Shown here piece after piece: positions 31,248 through 42,786 of a DNA stretch of 64,000 nt (the stretch's first letter is position 1; each line of letters begins with the position of its first letter). This DNA is from Larix kaempferi (taxonomy: Eukaryota > Streptophyta > Pinopsida > Pinales > Pinaceae). The notes below the pieces were generated by a model. It was given only the letters and a program-made list of their open reading frames with translations. It made no database searches and was not told the DNA's origin. The translations under genes were made by a program, and so were the position numbers. Location of the stretch: assembly GCA_027924585.1 (NCBI GenBank), contig BSBM01000307.1, positions 18,027,501 to 18,091,500 on the forward strand, given 5' to 3'.

Positions 31248-32037
31248 AGGATGAAGGGGGGGTGTTGGAGTATTTTAAAACCCATCCATTTCATTTAATA
31301 CTTAGTATAGCATTAATTAGTCATTTTGATAAATTACTAGGTGTTAGACTAGGTAGTTGGCCAAATTACCCATTATGTGGACCACAAGTCTCCTTTGTGT
31401 GGACCAAAAGCATCCTAGAGTCACTGGAGCGCATTTTTGAGATTCTAGATAAGATCTGATCTGATTCTGATAGATTTTATCGAATTCTAGAATAGAAAGG
31501 CACCTTAATTCTTTTTACTAACTTTTACTAGTTTTTGTGAAAAGGTGAAAGCTAGTTGACTTGCCTTAACTGTTTTTTTTCCAACTCATCCTCCATGATG
31601 TTTCCTCTTTCTAAATTATGAAATTAGGATTATTTTCCATCACACATCACCATATGATCACTAATTCACCAATTTGTGAGCTTTAGAGGTGACTTGGAAA
31701 GCACTCTTTGCACCTAGGGGGGTTTTGCATAGTTTTAGTAAGCCTGCTTTTGTGAGGATTTCGAATGGAATATTTTGGAATTCAAATATCTGATGTAATT
31801 ATATATATGAACAGCCATTACATTCCCAATTTTGGTCAATGTATAATTATTCAATAGAGTTATACTATTTGCATCAAATACATGATTGTTTTCAGTGTTC
31901 TATGACTTGTTTTTGCAAGGCAATTTGTGAGAGTTTGTAATTGCTTGAGTAGATCTTGGTGTGTAATATAATTTCACATAATATAGAAACAATTGATGAT
32001 ATTTCTCCATTTTAAATTGAAATGTTAGAGAACAACA
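31248..32037 (+). mobile_element. LTR-like block preceded by a purine tract
   Basis: AGGATGAAGGGGGGG (31248-31262) is directly followed by TGTTGGAGTATTTT, as at a PPT/3' LTR junction on the plus strand. A possible end is GAGAACAACA at 32037. No second LTR or PBS was found, and gag-like sequence follows rather than precedes it, so the assignment is tentative. Confidence 0.4.
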
Positions 32038-33500
32038 TAGCTACTCAGGTAAATCCACCTTCAACGAGTCCTTCATACCTATTTGTACTTCATATTAGTG
32101 AGTTACTAGATTATATTATTCCTCTTTTCATAAGTTTCAATAACATGAAAAATACAAAACTTGACCTTGTGGCTTGATAAGAAGCTTAAGGGACCACATC
32201 AACATGACCACAAATGGCTTCCATAGGTATCAATGCTTCCACCAAGACCATGATACCAACCCCAACAGTTAAGATACCTATCACTATTATAATTTCAACT
32301 ATCACTTCAGTGCTAGATGGTACATTTTTGGGTTCCAATCCTGGAAGTACATCCACTTCATCTGTGGGTATCCCTTCTGGCAAGTGTTCCTTAACAAACA
32401 TGGGTTTTCCATATGGTTGGGATAATCAAGGTCAAAACACACAAGGAGTCAGTCAAAATCCTCTTGGTATACCAAATAATTGTACACTTTCTAATTCTCA
32501 GGGAAACCCTTCACCATGGAATGTTAATATTCCTAGAGGAAATAATGGATGATGGAACATAAATTCCAATTGGAGTTATCCTCCATGGATGGGTGAGATT
32601 TCCTCATGGGGTCATCCTCCCATTTATCCTATCACAATTCCTAGAGGCAATCCACTTATCAACCTCATTCTGCAATGGAGTGGTCAGGTTTAAGGAAGTA
32701 ACCAATCTTTTTAGGGCCCACCTCCTCAACAGAGAAACCTACCTTGGAATAATTCAAGACCAAGAAAAACTACCATGGTGTGGTCAAAATCCAATAAGTA
32801 ACTAATATTCTTGCTTCCCACCTCCACAAGGGGACAATCCACCCATTAGTCATGTTTTAGGAAGTACCCAATCTTCTTGGGGGAAATCTCCATAAGGGGG
32901 AAACCCACCTTGGAATGCTAATAACACCTAAGGACCACATCAATGGAGTGGTTAGGTTCCAGGAAGTAACTAATATTTTTGGGGCCCACCTCTGCAAGGG
33001 GGAAATCCACCCATTAACTCCATTCCCCAGTGGATAGGTCAAGTTCCAGGAAGTAACTAATCTTTTTGGAGCAAGCCTACAAGACCCGCATTTGATCCAA
33101 ATATTCCACCACAAGGATTCTTCATGTTGATAGTATGATGAGTTTCGTCAACCAACTTGATTAGATTACCTAGAAAATGGGACAAATGTCTATTCAGACT
33201 TGGCAACCTATAGCTAGCTAGGAATTGCAACAACCTGATAGTCCTTCCCAAACTTCTAAAATCTTTACAATCCAAGTTACAAACTCAAGAGTAAATAAGA
33301 AGAAATACAAGGTAAAGAAAAGTGCTAATCCTTCCTAGACTTCTGAAATCCTTATAGTCCAATCCATGGAACCTAGAGGAAAGAACAAGAAATACAAGAG
33401 TAAGCAAAATTTTAACTCCGGGACAAGACCTACACCAACACCCACCCCAAAATCTATTTCAATATTTACCATAACATCAGAGGCTTACTTCCCATTATCA
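32038..33500 (+). pseudogene. Degenerate Gly/Pro/Asn/Trp-rich gag-like region with repeats
   Basis: A 112-codon frame (32214-32552) is rich in Gly, Asn, Pro and Ser, with Trp at intervals (NPLGIPNNCTLSNSQGNPSP). From 32640 to 33070 four or five imperfect units of about 120 bp carry GGTCAAGTTCCAGGAAGTAAC and a GGCCCACCTCTGCAAGGGGG type block. In the right frames these would read as a Gln-Trp-Gly-Pro-rich repeat. Stops are frequent. It resembles the low-complexity part of some Ty3/gypsy gags, but no zinc knuckle or core domain is visible, so the family is not certain. Confidence 0.4.
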
Positions 33501-33542
33501 ATTTTTCCCAAATAAAATATTGTAGAGAAATATGATGAAGTA

Positions 33543-34043
33543 ATGCTCAATTTTGTAGAATTTGGTACCTTGGAAAATAACTTACCCTTATCTATTGTAG
33601 AAGTTTCATACCAAGCTATTCAAATGGATTCTACAGATTTAGATCAAAGTCTTCCCTTGGAGGAGGAATATGATCTGGTTACTTGGCCCATTAGGGCTAT
33701 GAGATCTCCCAACTCACATGAATTCTTAGAGGATATTTTATCATTGGATGAAGCTATCCTTGAAGTCATGAACATTTGGTTACACCCACCTAAGGACATC
33801 TTTTGTGGGGCCATTGGGAGCATAATTGGTTTAAATCTACCCAAGTATATGAGCATGCTTTACATGTTCCTTGATCTAATCAGGTATATTTGGACGCTTG
33901 CATATAGGTTTAGATTATCCCTCTGTTATGATGCATTTGAACCTTTTGCAACCCAAACTCGCCTAGGGTCGAACCAGTTTGAAATTGGTGGGTCATCCCA
34001 TCATATATGTATTTTCCACCATTTTGACAGAAGAGCCTACTGA
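33543..34043 (+). CDS. Unrecognised 166-codon frame
   Basis: The predicted product starts MLNFVEFGTLENNLPLSIVE and has an acidic middle (DLDQSLPLEEEYDLVTWP) and a hydrophobic C-half (GSIIGLNLPKYMSMLYMFLD). I do not recognise a domain. The preceding sequence (KYDEV-like codons before the ATG) suggests that it continues the gag-like region upstream in another frame. It may be a piece of a decayed retroelement polyprotein rather than a host gene. The start is simply the first ATG. Confidence 0.25.
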   Translation: MLNFVEFGTLENNLPLSIVEVSYQAIQMDSTDLDQSLPLEEEYDLVTWPIRAMRSPNSHEFLEDILSLDEAILEVMNIWLHPPKDIFCGAIGSIIGLNLPKYMSMLYMFLDLIRYIWTLAYRFRLSLCYDAFEPFATQTRLGSNQFEIGGSSHHICIFHHFDRRAY

Positions 34044-36135
34044 ACATGGGACACTATAGTCAGCATCCCATTGTCATTCTGGTGTCCATGCCGAGTTATT
34101 ATCATAGGCCTAGGAGCCCTGTTAGTGCCATCATGACTTGGAGTTTGAGACCACATATTTCTCTTTCATACATTTATGACTAGATCCTGATGGCCCCCCT
34201 ACTTTGTGTCAGTTTACATAAGCATGTGTTATAATATTCGCTTGAACATTTGTGCCTACTGCTTCATTGATTATTGCTTATGTTGCGTATTTTCCTTTGT
34301 AGTCACTTTTTTCTACATGACTGCTATAAACCATTACTTCTGTATATTTGACCCATACCCATGGAAGAAACACCCATAAGAGTGTAGATAGCTAGCTCAG
34401 TCCTTGTATGCAATAACTATATGTTCCTTGTCCTGAGTTGTTCCCTTTAAATATAGGTGCACACCCCTGAGACACTCGTTTCCTCTAATGTACCATAGCA
34501 TGTTTTATTCTTTTTTCAAGCTAATAAATGAAAAATGTATTAAAAAGACAAAAAACGTGGCATTCCCGAATCTATTCATATTTCACTATGGAGAAAATGG
34601 AAACAGTCAGTCCTTGTCACCGTTGAACACAACACATATCCTTGCATCAGTTATAATTACACCATTTACATCTTCCTTAGGAAAATGTAGTAGTAATTTG
34701 AATAGATCTCCATTGATGGGTTATCCTTGTTGTTATCTATGGAGATTTCATTTGTGTATCTGGCATTAAAGTATTCCATTAAGGTTGTTTATTTGAGACC
34801 TATGTTTCCAAGTGTCACTAATGTGACGTATCATGTGTTCAAGGGAAGTCAAAACAACGTCATCCATTCCTCAATTATTCTTGACCAATCATGTTGACCT
34901 TCCTTTTGTTAGTATACAGTGTTAGATCTCGCAACTATACCAAATTATATCAGACTATTGATCTTTGTTTCGTATTGGTTGATGTGGGATGCATTAATTC
35001 CCTCCTTCTGATGGATCTATTCCTATCGACGTCAAATTATCATCTAGGAATTGGATCCAGGAACCTTGGAGTACCTTGGATTTTAGAGTCATTAGTGGCA
35101 AATTTACTCACAAATTATAGTGGGTAGACATCAATGACCCCTTATTATTTGTTTCTACAAGTGTTCGAATTCATAACATCTATTCACACTTGATAGATTG
35201 TACTTAGTACCTTGGGTTCAAAATCATTATCATTGGACCTCCCTGCACCTATTAATGGTATATATCAATGACCAATGATCAGATGTTATTTTATTATGAT
35301 TGACATCAACTCATTTATTCACATGATATAAACTCATACTATCGTCAGTTTGTATTGAATACATTGGGAAAAATAGTTGTATCACTCATCAATGCACTTC
35401 CCGAGTTGTGCAAGATTAACCTACCATGTCAAAAGTACTATGAAGACCTTGTTATCTCACACTCAAAAGTGCATGCTTACATTTTTGAAAATTTTCTTTC
35501 GACATGGATCCATTGTCTATTGTTTGTGGCCATCCTTGTTTTCTGTTGAGGATGGGTATACCTGCCTCAAGAAGATATTGTATATTTCGGGAATTGCCTT
35601 GTTTTGTATGTTCTTCTCCAACTTTTGCATTCACAATCCTACTCCTTTTCCCTTCATCCTTGATCACTATCTAAGAGTTTAAAGAGCATCAAAGATAATG
35701 TATTTCGTCCCTTAGCATCGCTTCAGACCTCATGACATTAGGGGTCATCTGTTAAGAATCAAATTAACACCTTTAAATAATAAAGGCTAGAAGCACAATT
35801 TACTGTTCACCCACAACATGAAGACGGAAATCCAGTACAATAAGAGACAATCCTCTCTTATCTGACCACAACTTCCACAATTGGAATATTTGAGTGAAGG
35901 CACAATTAAACTAAAGTGGCAAGATTCAGTTATTGAATTACCCACTTAAAGGCCCAAATCCAGTATCCACCAGTTGAAAGTGGAAAGAAATGCATTGCAT
36001 ATGCATTAATTGTGCGTGAAATTCTGAATTAATAACACAAAAGCCTGAAAAAACAATAGAAAGTGGGTTTTTTATGATATAAATCAAAATTTGGGGAAAA
36101 GGTATTATCTCACATTGAATTTTGGTTCATGAGTT
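34044..36135. other. No recognisable feature
   Basis: Short frames of up to about 100 codons are present but show no domain, repeat or conserved context. The base composition is like the flanks. It is probably decayed repeat or intergenic DNA. Confidence 0.5.
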
Positions 36136-36139
36136 CCTA

Positions 36140-36800
36140 ATTCCCAATACTATAAAAGCAGGCATTTGGGGTGAAGTAAGACACGCATGAGAAAGAACAA
36201 AGGCATGCTGAAGAATTGAAGGAAAGAATCTCCTTTACTTCAAAAGGCAATTGGTGATCAAGGGCATAAAGGTAGAAGAGTGGATCAAAGGAAAAGGAAA
36301 AGGAAGGCATATTCAAGCATTGTAAGTATTTCTCCATTTGTATCTAATATGAATCAATTTAGTTTCCCCCCCAATTCTTGTTCAAAATTTTCCCTCCATG
36401 TTTGATTTGAATTTGAATTGGTTTGCAAGTAGATCTAGCGTTAATTTGAATTGTTAGTAGAAGAGTAGGAAATATTTTTGTGGTTATATTTGCAGGAATG
36501 GAGGAGATATAAAGAAGTTGTAGAGATCAGCTTTCAAGGAACTTCACCAACCTTCAAGGCTACACGAGGTAATATTCTTTCTTCCTCCCCTTCTCAAATT
36601 CCATGAAAGTAAGCTTAATCTTGGAAAATTGTAATAATTGCTTTGTATATGTTGTCTATGGACCTCACCTACCCATAGGAAAGGAAGGGTAAGCCTTAGC
36701 TAGTGGTACTAAACACCCCTCTAACACCCCCCTATTTCTTCTTGATTGTGTAGTTGGAAAAGGGACCTAGTGCGAAAGAACTAGACTACAACTCAGAGAA
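36140..36800 (+). promoter_or_regulatory. Promoter-like and exon-like stretch, not assigned
   Basis: ACTATAAAAGCAGGC at about 36150 would serve as a TATA box. Downstream, GCATTGTAAGTATTTC (donor-like), TATTTGCAGGAATGGAGG (acceptor-like, about 36495), ACACGAGGTAATATTC (donor-like) and GATTGTGTAGTTGG (acceptor-like, about 36750) come in a sensible order. The exon-like pieces are purine-rich without a long frame. It could be the 5' end of a non-coding or broken host gene, or of a retroelement leader. Confidence 0.3.
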
Positions 36801-37576
36801 ATGGTGTAGGAGAATCAATGGATTGTTGGGTTCCTATTGTAGTTTTTGAATATGACCATATCTAGAAGGAAGAAAGTTCCCATGGGAGTGTATTATAAAG
36901 GTAGGAAATGAGGTGATTGATCTTGCATTAACATGAAGACTCAGGTTCAAAAGCCTCAAGTGGGCATGGATGTAAATATTTCCTTGTAAATATAACGTGT
37001 TTCTCAATATAAAATAGAAAGTAGGAATCAAGTGAAATGGAAAGGAAATAACACCACTTGACAAAGGAAAATCATGAGGCCAATGCATATTATCCAAATC
37101 CCATTGAGAAGGGTTGACCAACAGCTTGTAAGATCAAATAAGAAGGTAGGGGGAATCATACTCAAGGAACCAAGTGACAAATTGAATCTGAATGCATCCT
37201 ATAGGGTTTTGAGGGTAGGCACAAGTCCATCACTATGCAATTACTACACAATCTCAAGGAGTAGGTCAATAGTAGCAAAGGTGCCATAGGAAACAAGAGG
37301 ATTGATGAGGACCTTTCCCATCTCATTCTAAACATGATTTTCCATATGTAGAAACAAAATGTATTCCTTGAACATGGATCTCTACTAACACACAAAGTAG
37401 TTGATGGCTTGCCACTTAGATTTATTTACAAAGATAAGCACCCAAATTTTACATGAAATCAAAGAATAGCTACACCATCAAAATGCTAAGTAGTATTTCC
37501 TCTTACAGGCCCTTCAAGGTTAAGGCCAAGATACATAAGAAGAAGAGGGAGAAAAAAAACAAACACCAAACATGTG
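36801..37576. other. No recognisable feature
   Basis: No domain, repeat or RNA gene is seen. Element E begins just after it. Confidence 0.5.
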
Positions 37577-37581
37577 ATGAT
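37577..37581. other. Possible target-site duplication of element E, left copy
   Basis: ATGAT here faces ACGAC at 49522-49526. The two differ by C/T at two of five positions, which could be decay of an original ACGAC. Confidence 0.4.
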
Positions 37582-39072
37582 TGTTGGGCCCTGGAAATGC
37601 CCCTTTTTAACCATACCTATTTCATCATTTGGCCAAATTTTACTTTACTTTCGTAAACCATATACACTCCTTTTCCATATCAATCAACAATCCTGACAAG
37701 GTATAAATCATTATTGTTTCATTTAATTATGCCTAAGATTGTTATGGTTACGAATCCTGACCTTTGATTTATGCTAACATTTGTGAGTTCATTTAGCTGA
37801 AATCTAAGCGCAGGTATATCATCCAAGTAGCGCCAGCTGTTACTCTTCCAAGCCCGATTCCTCATACTCTAAAGGACAGCGCATCCTCCACGTGAGCTGT
37901 AACAGATCCTAATTGTACCAGATCCTCAGTGTATCAGATTTTCACTGTAACAAATTCCACTGAAACAGGACCTAGCTGTGACAGATAGGTTGCATTCCAG
38001 TTGCTGAGTCTGTTGATCCATCAATTGTTAGAGCAACATCATCCTTCATGATTAACAACCTTGTTTAATATGGCTATAATAGTTAACTGTAACTCCAGAG
38101 CATGAAGATCATAGATCTTCATTGCTGCACGAATATAGTGGATCTGAAACTGTATCCTCCAAATATAAATTCCAGAAGGCTCTCGTGGCCTGGGGTTGGA
38201 CAATTGCTATTTTGCATAAGCTGTAATAGAGCACTGAGACTGTCAATTTCCATCATTAATATAAGAGCAGAGTTCTTCACTTCTGTGTTTTAATTTGTTG
38301 TAATCTTCAGCATCTCTGTTAGAATTCCAAGGCTCGCCTTCTCATAGAGATAGCCGATTTAAGTAGGTAGATTAATTTAGTTTCCTTTCTGTCGTGTGGT
38401 GTGAAATTATTGCAGATGTTACTGTTAGCTGTAACAGAGATTAGCTTTCCTTTCGATAGCATGATTGCATCTTGAATAGTTTTAACAGAGTGGTGTGACA
38501 GTCGACTGTGTAGGTTAATTTAGTTTTATGCATGTGTGCTCGAATCAGCTGTAACAACCAAGCTCAGTTCCAATATTTTCCAGTTGTTTATGCTTTCTAG
38601 GATTTCCAGTAATTATTAGCTAGAGTTCAAGCTTATGTTTAGAATTTGGTTGGTGTTGTATCTTCAATTGGTTTATTAGAATTGGTAGAGTGTGTTTGAG
38701 TAACAGTAGCTACTAGATGGATCATTTTGGTAAAGATTGAATAGCGTAGTTTGATAATTATAGGATTTAACTTCTTGCAAAAGTAATCTAGTTTATTTCT
38801 CTTCCTAAATTTATAACTGATGGGTGATTTCTGTAGGAAGGTAGTTCAATCAATTCCTAGATGTGTGAATTAGCTTAGTCTACTTTCTGGAGTGAGTTTG
38901 GAAGGATAGACTAGTAGGATCATTAATTACATTTAGTAAATCAAATGCTTGACATGTTTATGCACAAACTATGCTTGTTACCATTGAAATAACAGACTTC
39001 CCTGGGTTTGACAATTTATATTGACCATCCTGTGTGTTAGTTTTAATTAATTGACATATAGGGTGACCAACA
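37582..39072 (+). mobile_element. Element E 5' LTR
   Basis: It starts TGTTGGGCCCTGGAAATGCC and ends TAGGGTGACCAACA. The motif CTGTAACAG and close variants recur many times (for example near 37905, 37945, 38430 and 38550), which may be promoter or enhancer elements. It has the same length as the 3' LTR, with scattered substitutions. Confidence 0.93.
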
Positions 39073-39075
39073 TTT

Positions 39076-39093
39076 TGGCGCCATTGCTGGGGA
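39076..39093 (+). other. Primer-binding site of element E
   Basis: TGGCGCCATTGCTGGGGA lies three bases after the LTR. It differs at two positions from TGGCGCCGTTGCCGGGGA, the tRNA-Asp-type site of Athila-like elements. Confidence 0.85.
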
Positions 39094-39161
39094 TGGTAAT
39101 AGATAGACAGAGTTAGTAGTTGGTTTCATTTGAGTTTATTTTAGTTCAATTAATTACAGCA

Positions 39162-39518
39162 TGCATGAATACAAGAAAAACAAATCGGGAACCCCCTTTG
39201 AATATTAACATTGTAGGTGGAAGAGGTCGAGGTCGTAATGCAGGTCAGGGAAGACACCCATATATTGATGAGATAATTGCTAGAACTGTCTCTTCCACTA
39301 GACCACCAAGGAACTCTACAGGCAGGGGAAATTATGTTCCTCGGAATCTTGAACATTTAGCATCCACAGTGGAGAATACAACAGGACCTTCAACTCCTGT
39401 TGCAGAAAGTAAACCGCCTGAAGATAAGGGAAGCATTGTAGGTGCACCAGATAGAGAGGAGGTTTACTACATCAACGGAACCAAAGTTACTGAAGAAATG
39501 TGGTTTGAGACTCGTTGA
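39162..39518 (+). pseudogene. Element E gag N-terminal segment
   Basis: From ATG 39162 the frame reads MNTRKTNREPPLNINIVGGR and then an Arg/Gly-rich stretch (GRGRGRNAGQGR), as often seen before the gag core of these elements. I chose this ATG over 39120 because the Athila-type gag usually starts with a short basic segment close to it. The frame ends at 39518 with a TGA that interrupts a Glu/Lys-rich coiled-coil-like stretch (39519-39690). Confidence 0.75.
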
Positions 39519-40439
39519 ATAGCAGAGGAAGAAAGAAGGTGAAAAGAAGAGAAGAGAGGAGAAGAAGAGGCTAAGGCAGAGGAGGAATGGATAAAGGAAG
39601 TTGTTGAATTTTGGACTAGAACCATGGTTGGTAGAGAACAGGAGGACGAGAACGAACATGGGAATAACTAGGAAGAAGAAGGAGAAAATAATCATCCTGG
39701 TAATACTGTGGCTACATTAGAATTCCCTATACTCCAGATACCTGGAGTAGCTCCTATGAAGAATATCTCACCATCAGTTCTCCCGAATTTTCATGGTAAG
39801 TCCTCTCAGGATCCTGATGAGCTTCTTTTTGAGTTTGATATCCTCTGTCGCAGCTATGACTACACCTCTATTGCTTAGAAGCTGAAGTTATTCCCAGCCA
39901 CCTTGAAAGGAAATGCTCTGCGCTGGTTCATGAGTCTGGGTTGTGAGACCATTACTACTTGGGACCAAATGAAAAACACCTTTCTTTTTAAGTACCAAGA
40001 ATATTGCAGAACTAGAGATAGAAAGGAGGAGTTATTTAAAATGGTCTATAAGGATGAAGAAAGTTTGGAAAACCTTGTGGAAAGATTGTTGTATAATTTA
40101 CAAAGATCTGGTCATGTTGAGATTGGCAAGGATGTGCTCAAGATTATCTTACTAAGAGGAATTAGAGAAGATTTCCTTGATATGTTGAATCTGCTGGGGA
40201 AAGGGGATATCTCGAAGGAACCTTTTGAAAAGATTGTTGAATTATGTCGAAGGTACTCCAGAGGATCCTCTAGAACTAGCAAACGAGACAAAGACCGAGA
40301 TCAGGATGTCTTCACTAGGAGTCAAAAGTCATCTAGTGGAGGGGCCACTCGAGCACAAATAGGCAACTTACTGGAGAATTTTAAAACTGACATGATGAGC
40401 TCCATTTCCTCAGAGTTGGATGTCATGAGAGCAAAGTAG
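39519..40439 (+). pseudogene. Element E gag core
   Basis: After a charged EEE/KKE segment the sense codons read NFHGKSSQDPDELLFEFDIL, then a stop near 39878, then LKGNALRWFMSLGCETITTW (frame 39903-40439). FKYQEYCRTRDRKEELFKMV and VERLLYNLQRSGH follow. This is the retrotransposon gag fold with its conserved 'A--W---L' and 'F----Y' positions. It would form the particle. It ends in a Ser/Arg-rich tail with a stop at 40437. Confidence 0.87.
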
Positions 40440-40445
40440 AAACAA

Positions 40446-40649
40446 GTGGTAGAGGATCTTACACTTGGTGTATTCTGTCCTAAATGTAGGAAGAAGCATC
40501 CACTGAAGGAATGCCCATTATACAAAGCAGAGGTATGTAGGATATGTGAACTCGAGCATGATACTACAGAGTGTCCATCATTAACTAAGGTCAAAGCAGT
40601 CCCGCAGGCATCTATTCCAGATCTGGATCCAACATACTTTATGGCATAG
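40446..40649 (+). pseudogene. Element E zinc-knuckle region of gag
   Basis: Two cysteine motifs are seen: CPKCRKKHPLKECP (CX2C...HX4C) and CRICELEHDTTECP (CX2CX4HX4C). The pair would bind element RNA. The frame continues the gag core after one stop and ends at a TAG before the Gln/Pro-rich region. Confidence 0.85.
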
Positions 40650-40679
40650 AAGAAACCATGGAAGCCTCGAAACCAAGGT

Positions 40680-41348
40680 ATGAATCCAGATCTAGCATTT
40701 TTTCTGAATAATATGAATGGAATGAACAATATGCATAATATGAATACACAATTTCCTTCACACTATTCCAACAACCAGTGGCATCCATCTCAGAACCCAA
40801 TGCAAAATCCTAATTCATGGACACCATGGCCACAGCAGTCAAACCAAGCTCCTTGGAATTCCAAATGGAGAAACTCTTACCAAGGAAATAACTTTCCCCA
40901 TCACCAAACTCAGTATCAACAGTACCCTCCTCAACAGTATCAGCATCAGCAGTATCAACAACCACAGCTCCCTTTCCAAAGCAATGCTGCACCTATGAAT
41001 GCACCACTTCGACCACAGCTACCTGCACAACCTAACCCGAACCCAAAAAATAAAGCAGTTCACAAATTTGAGACTACCAACATGCCTGCGTATTCCATCA
41101 CCCAGATCCCCTACAATGATATACAATTACGATCAGGGATGGTGGTGAAACCTATTATCACTAAGGATGTTTCACCCCGAGTGATTGAAACTAGAGTAAA
41201 TCGGCACTATGAGAACATGGTTAATTCAACAAGCCCCATTATTGAGGATGCCGATACTCCTACTGAAGCAGCAGCTGAGACTCAGAAAGAAACACACGAT
41301 GTGTCACAGCCTACACAGTTGAATAGAGAACCACCATACCCTGAATGA
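40680..41348 (+). pseudogene. Element E Asn/Gln/Pro-rich linker between gag and protease
   Basis: The 222-codon frame is rich in Asn and Gln (NNMNGMNNMHNMN, then QYQQYPPQQYQHQQYQQPQ) and then reads SITQIPYNDIQLRSGMVV. The last block, QLRSG, is conserved in Athila/Tat polyproteins upstream of protease. No catalytic domain is in this segment. Together with flanking frames it belongs to one polyprotein. Confidence 0.8.
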
Positions 41349-41449
41349 TTGGACCTACAGAAAATAGTGGAACAACCCCGATATGATCTCATGAGAGAGT
41401 TGAAAAATTTGTATGTTAAAATTTCATTGTTATAGGCCCTCCATGATGT

Positions 41450-41836
41450 GCCCATTTATGCTAAGACGGTTAGAGATTTGTGTGTCAAGAAACTAGGAAG
41501 AAGGCCCAGGGACCCCCCCACTGTTCACGTATTGGAAAACTTTCAGAATTAATAACGGGGAAGGCCATTGTGGAAAAGTACAATGACCTTGGGAACCCCA
41601 CTGTTATAGTTCACATAGGGAACACACGAATTCCAAATGTCTTGGTGGATTTAGGCGCAGCTATTAACGTCATGACCATAGAAACTGTGAAGAAATTGGG
41701 ACTCACTAATCTTTGGCCGACCCCTACTGTGTTGGAACTTGCTGATAGATCAACGATCAAGCCTGAAGGGATCCTAGATGACCTCGTGATCTCAGTCGAC
41801 TCGTGGGAATGCCCTACGGATTTCTTGGTGTTATAG
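41450..41836 (+). pseudogene. Element E protease
   Basis: The reading runs AKTVRDLCVKK, with a frame change near 41505, then GKAIVEKYNDLGNPTVIVHI and VLVDLGAAINVMTIETVKKL. D-L-G-A is the variant active-site form usual in Athila-like elements (LCDLGASINLMP), in place of DSGA. The block EGILDDLVISVDSWECPTDF ends the domain, with a stop at 41834. Confidence 0.85.
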
Positions 41837-41848
41837 CCAAAATCCTAG

Positions 41849-42786
41849 TTGGGGGGACACCCACTGATCCTGGGAAGACCGTGGTTGGCCACACCAGATG
41901 CTTGTATTAGCTATCAATCAGGATCTATGACCATGTCAGACGAAACTGAGATCAAGGGTCTAACCCTGTACCCTCTAGCTCGACCAAGCACAGAAGCTGA
42001 GACTCTATTATGGGCATATTTGGAGGAGGAAGAGGGTGTGCAGCCATTATTAACCATAGGGAGAGCCTTAACATTTAAAGATGAAACAAAGGATGATTCC
42101 ATTAATAGTTTCATCAGTGAGCCCACGTCAATCAATAAAAATGTCTATCAGATCTTGGATAGTACTCTAGCTGCAACAGAACAAGAAAATCTTACAGAAG
42201 AAACTCTGATCGGTGATGACAGTATAATTCCAGTACTGAAGAATTCGAAGAGTGTTCCAGTAGAAATCGGGCCAGGAAAAACATTGAATATCAATCCTAA
42301 TCTGGCACCTAGAGAGCTGGAACAGCTAGTCACTCTGTTGAAACAGCGTAGGGGAGCTTTCGCTTGGGAGTACACATACATGAAAGGAATTCCTTCTCAT
42401 CTATACACTCATCACATTTATATTAAGAGCGACTCCAGGCCTGTATGTCAACCACAACGAAGGATGAACTTGAACCTAAGGGATATAGTGAAAGAGGAAA
42501 TTCAAAAACTTTTGGAAGCAGGATTCATATACCCAATTTCCGACAGTGAGTGGGTTTATCCACTTGTGATTGTGCCAAAAAGAATGGGAAATGGAGGGTT
42601 TGCGTGGATTACAGAGAGTTGAATAAAGCAATGCAGAAGGACCATTTCCCCTTACCTTTTATTGATTAGGTCCTTGATACTTTGTCTAGGAAAAAGTATT
42701 TCTCCTTTCTGGATGGCTTTAGTGGCTATAACCAGATCTAGATTGCTCCAGAAGACCAGGACAAAACCACTTTCACCTACCCCTGG
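41849..42786 (+). pseudogene. Element E protease-RT linker and RT N-half
   Basis: The frame 41849-42622 opens with GGHPLILGRPWLATPDACI, the block after protease, then a long acidic linker, then YTHHIYIKSDSRPVCQPQRR and VKEEIQKLLEAGFIYPISDS, which are RT motifs. A one-base shift at the A-run near 42577 breaks the frame inside the next conserved block. Further sense codons up to 42786 (DYRELNKAM, FSFLDGFSGYNQI) are interrupted by two stops. The first catalytic Asp (FLDG) is kept. Confidence 0.87.

Noticed and set aside
34044-36135. Possible tRNA or small RNA gene
   Set aside because: I looked for A-box/B-box-like pairs and a cloverleaf and found none convincing.
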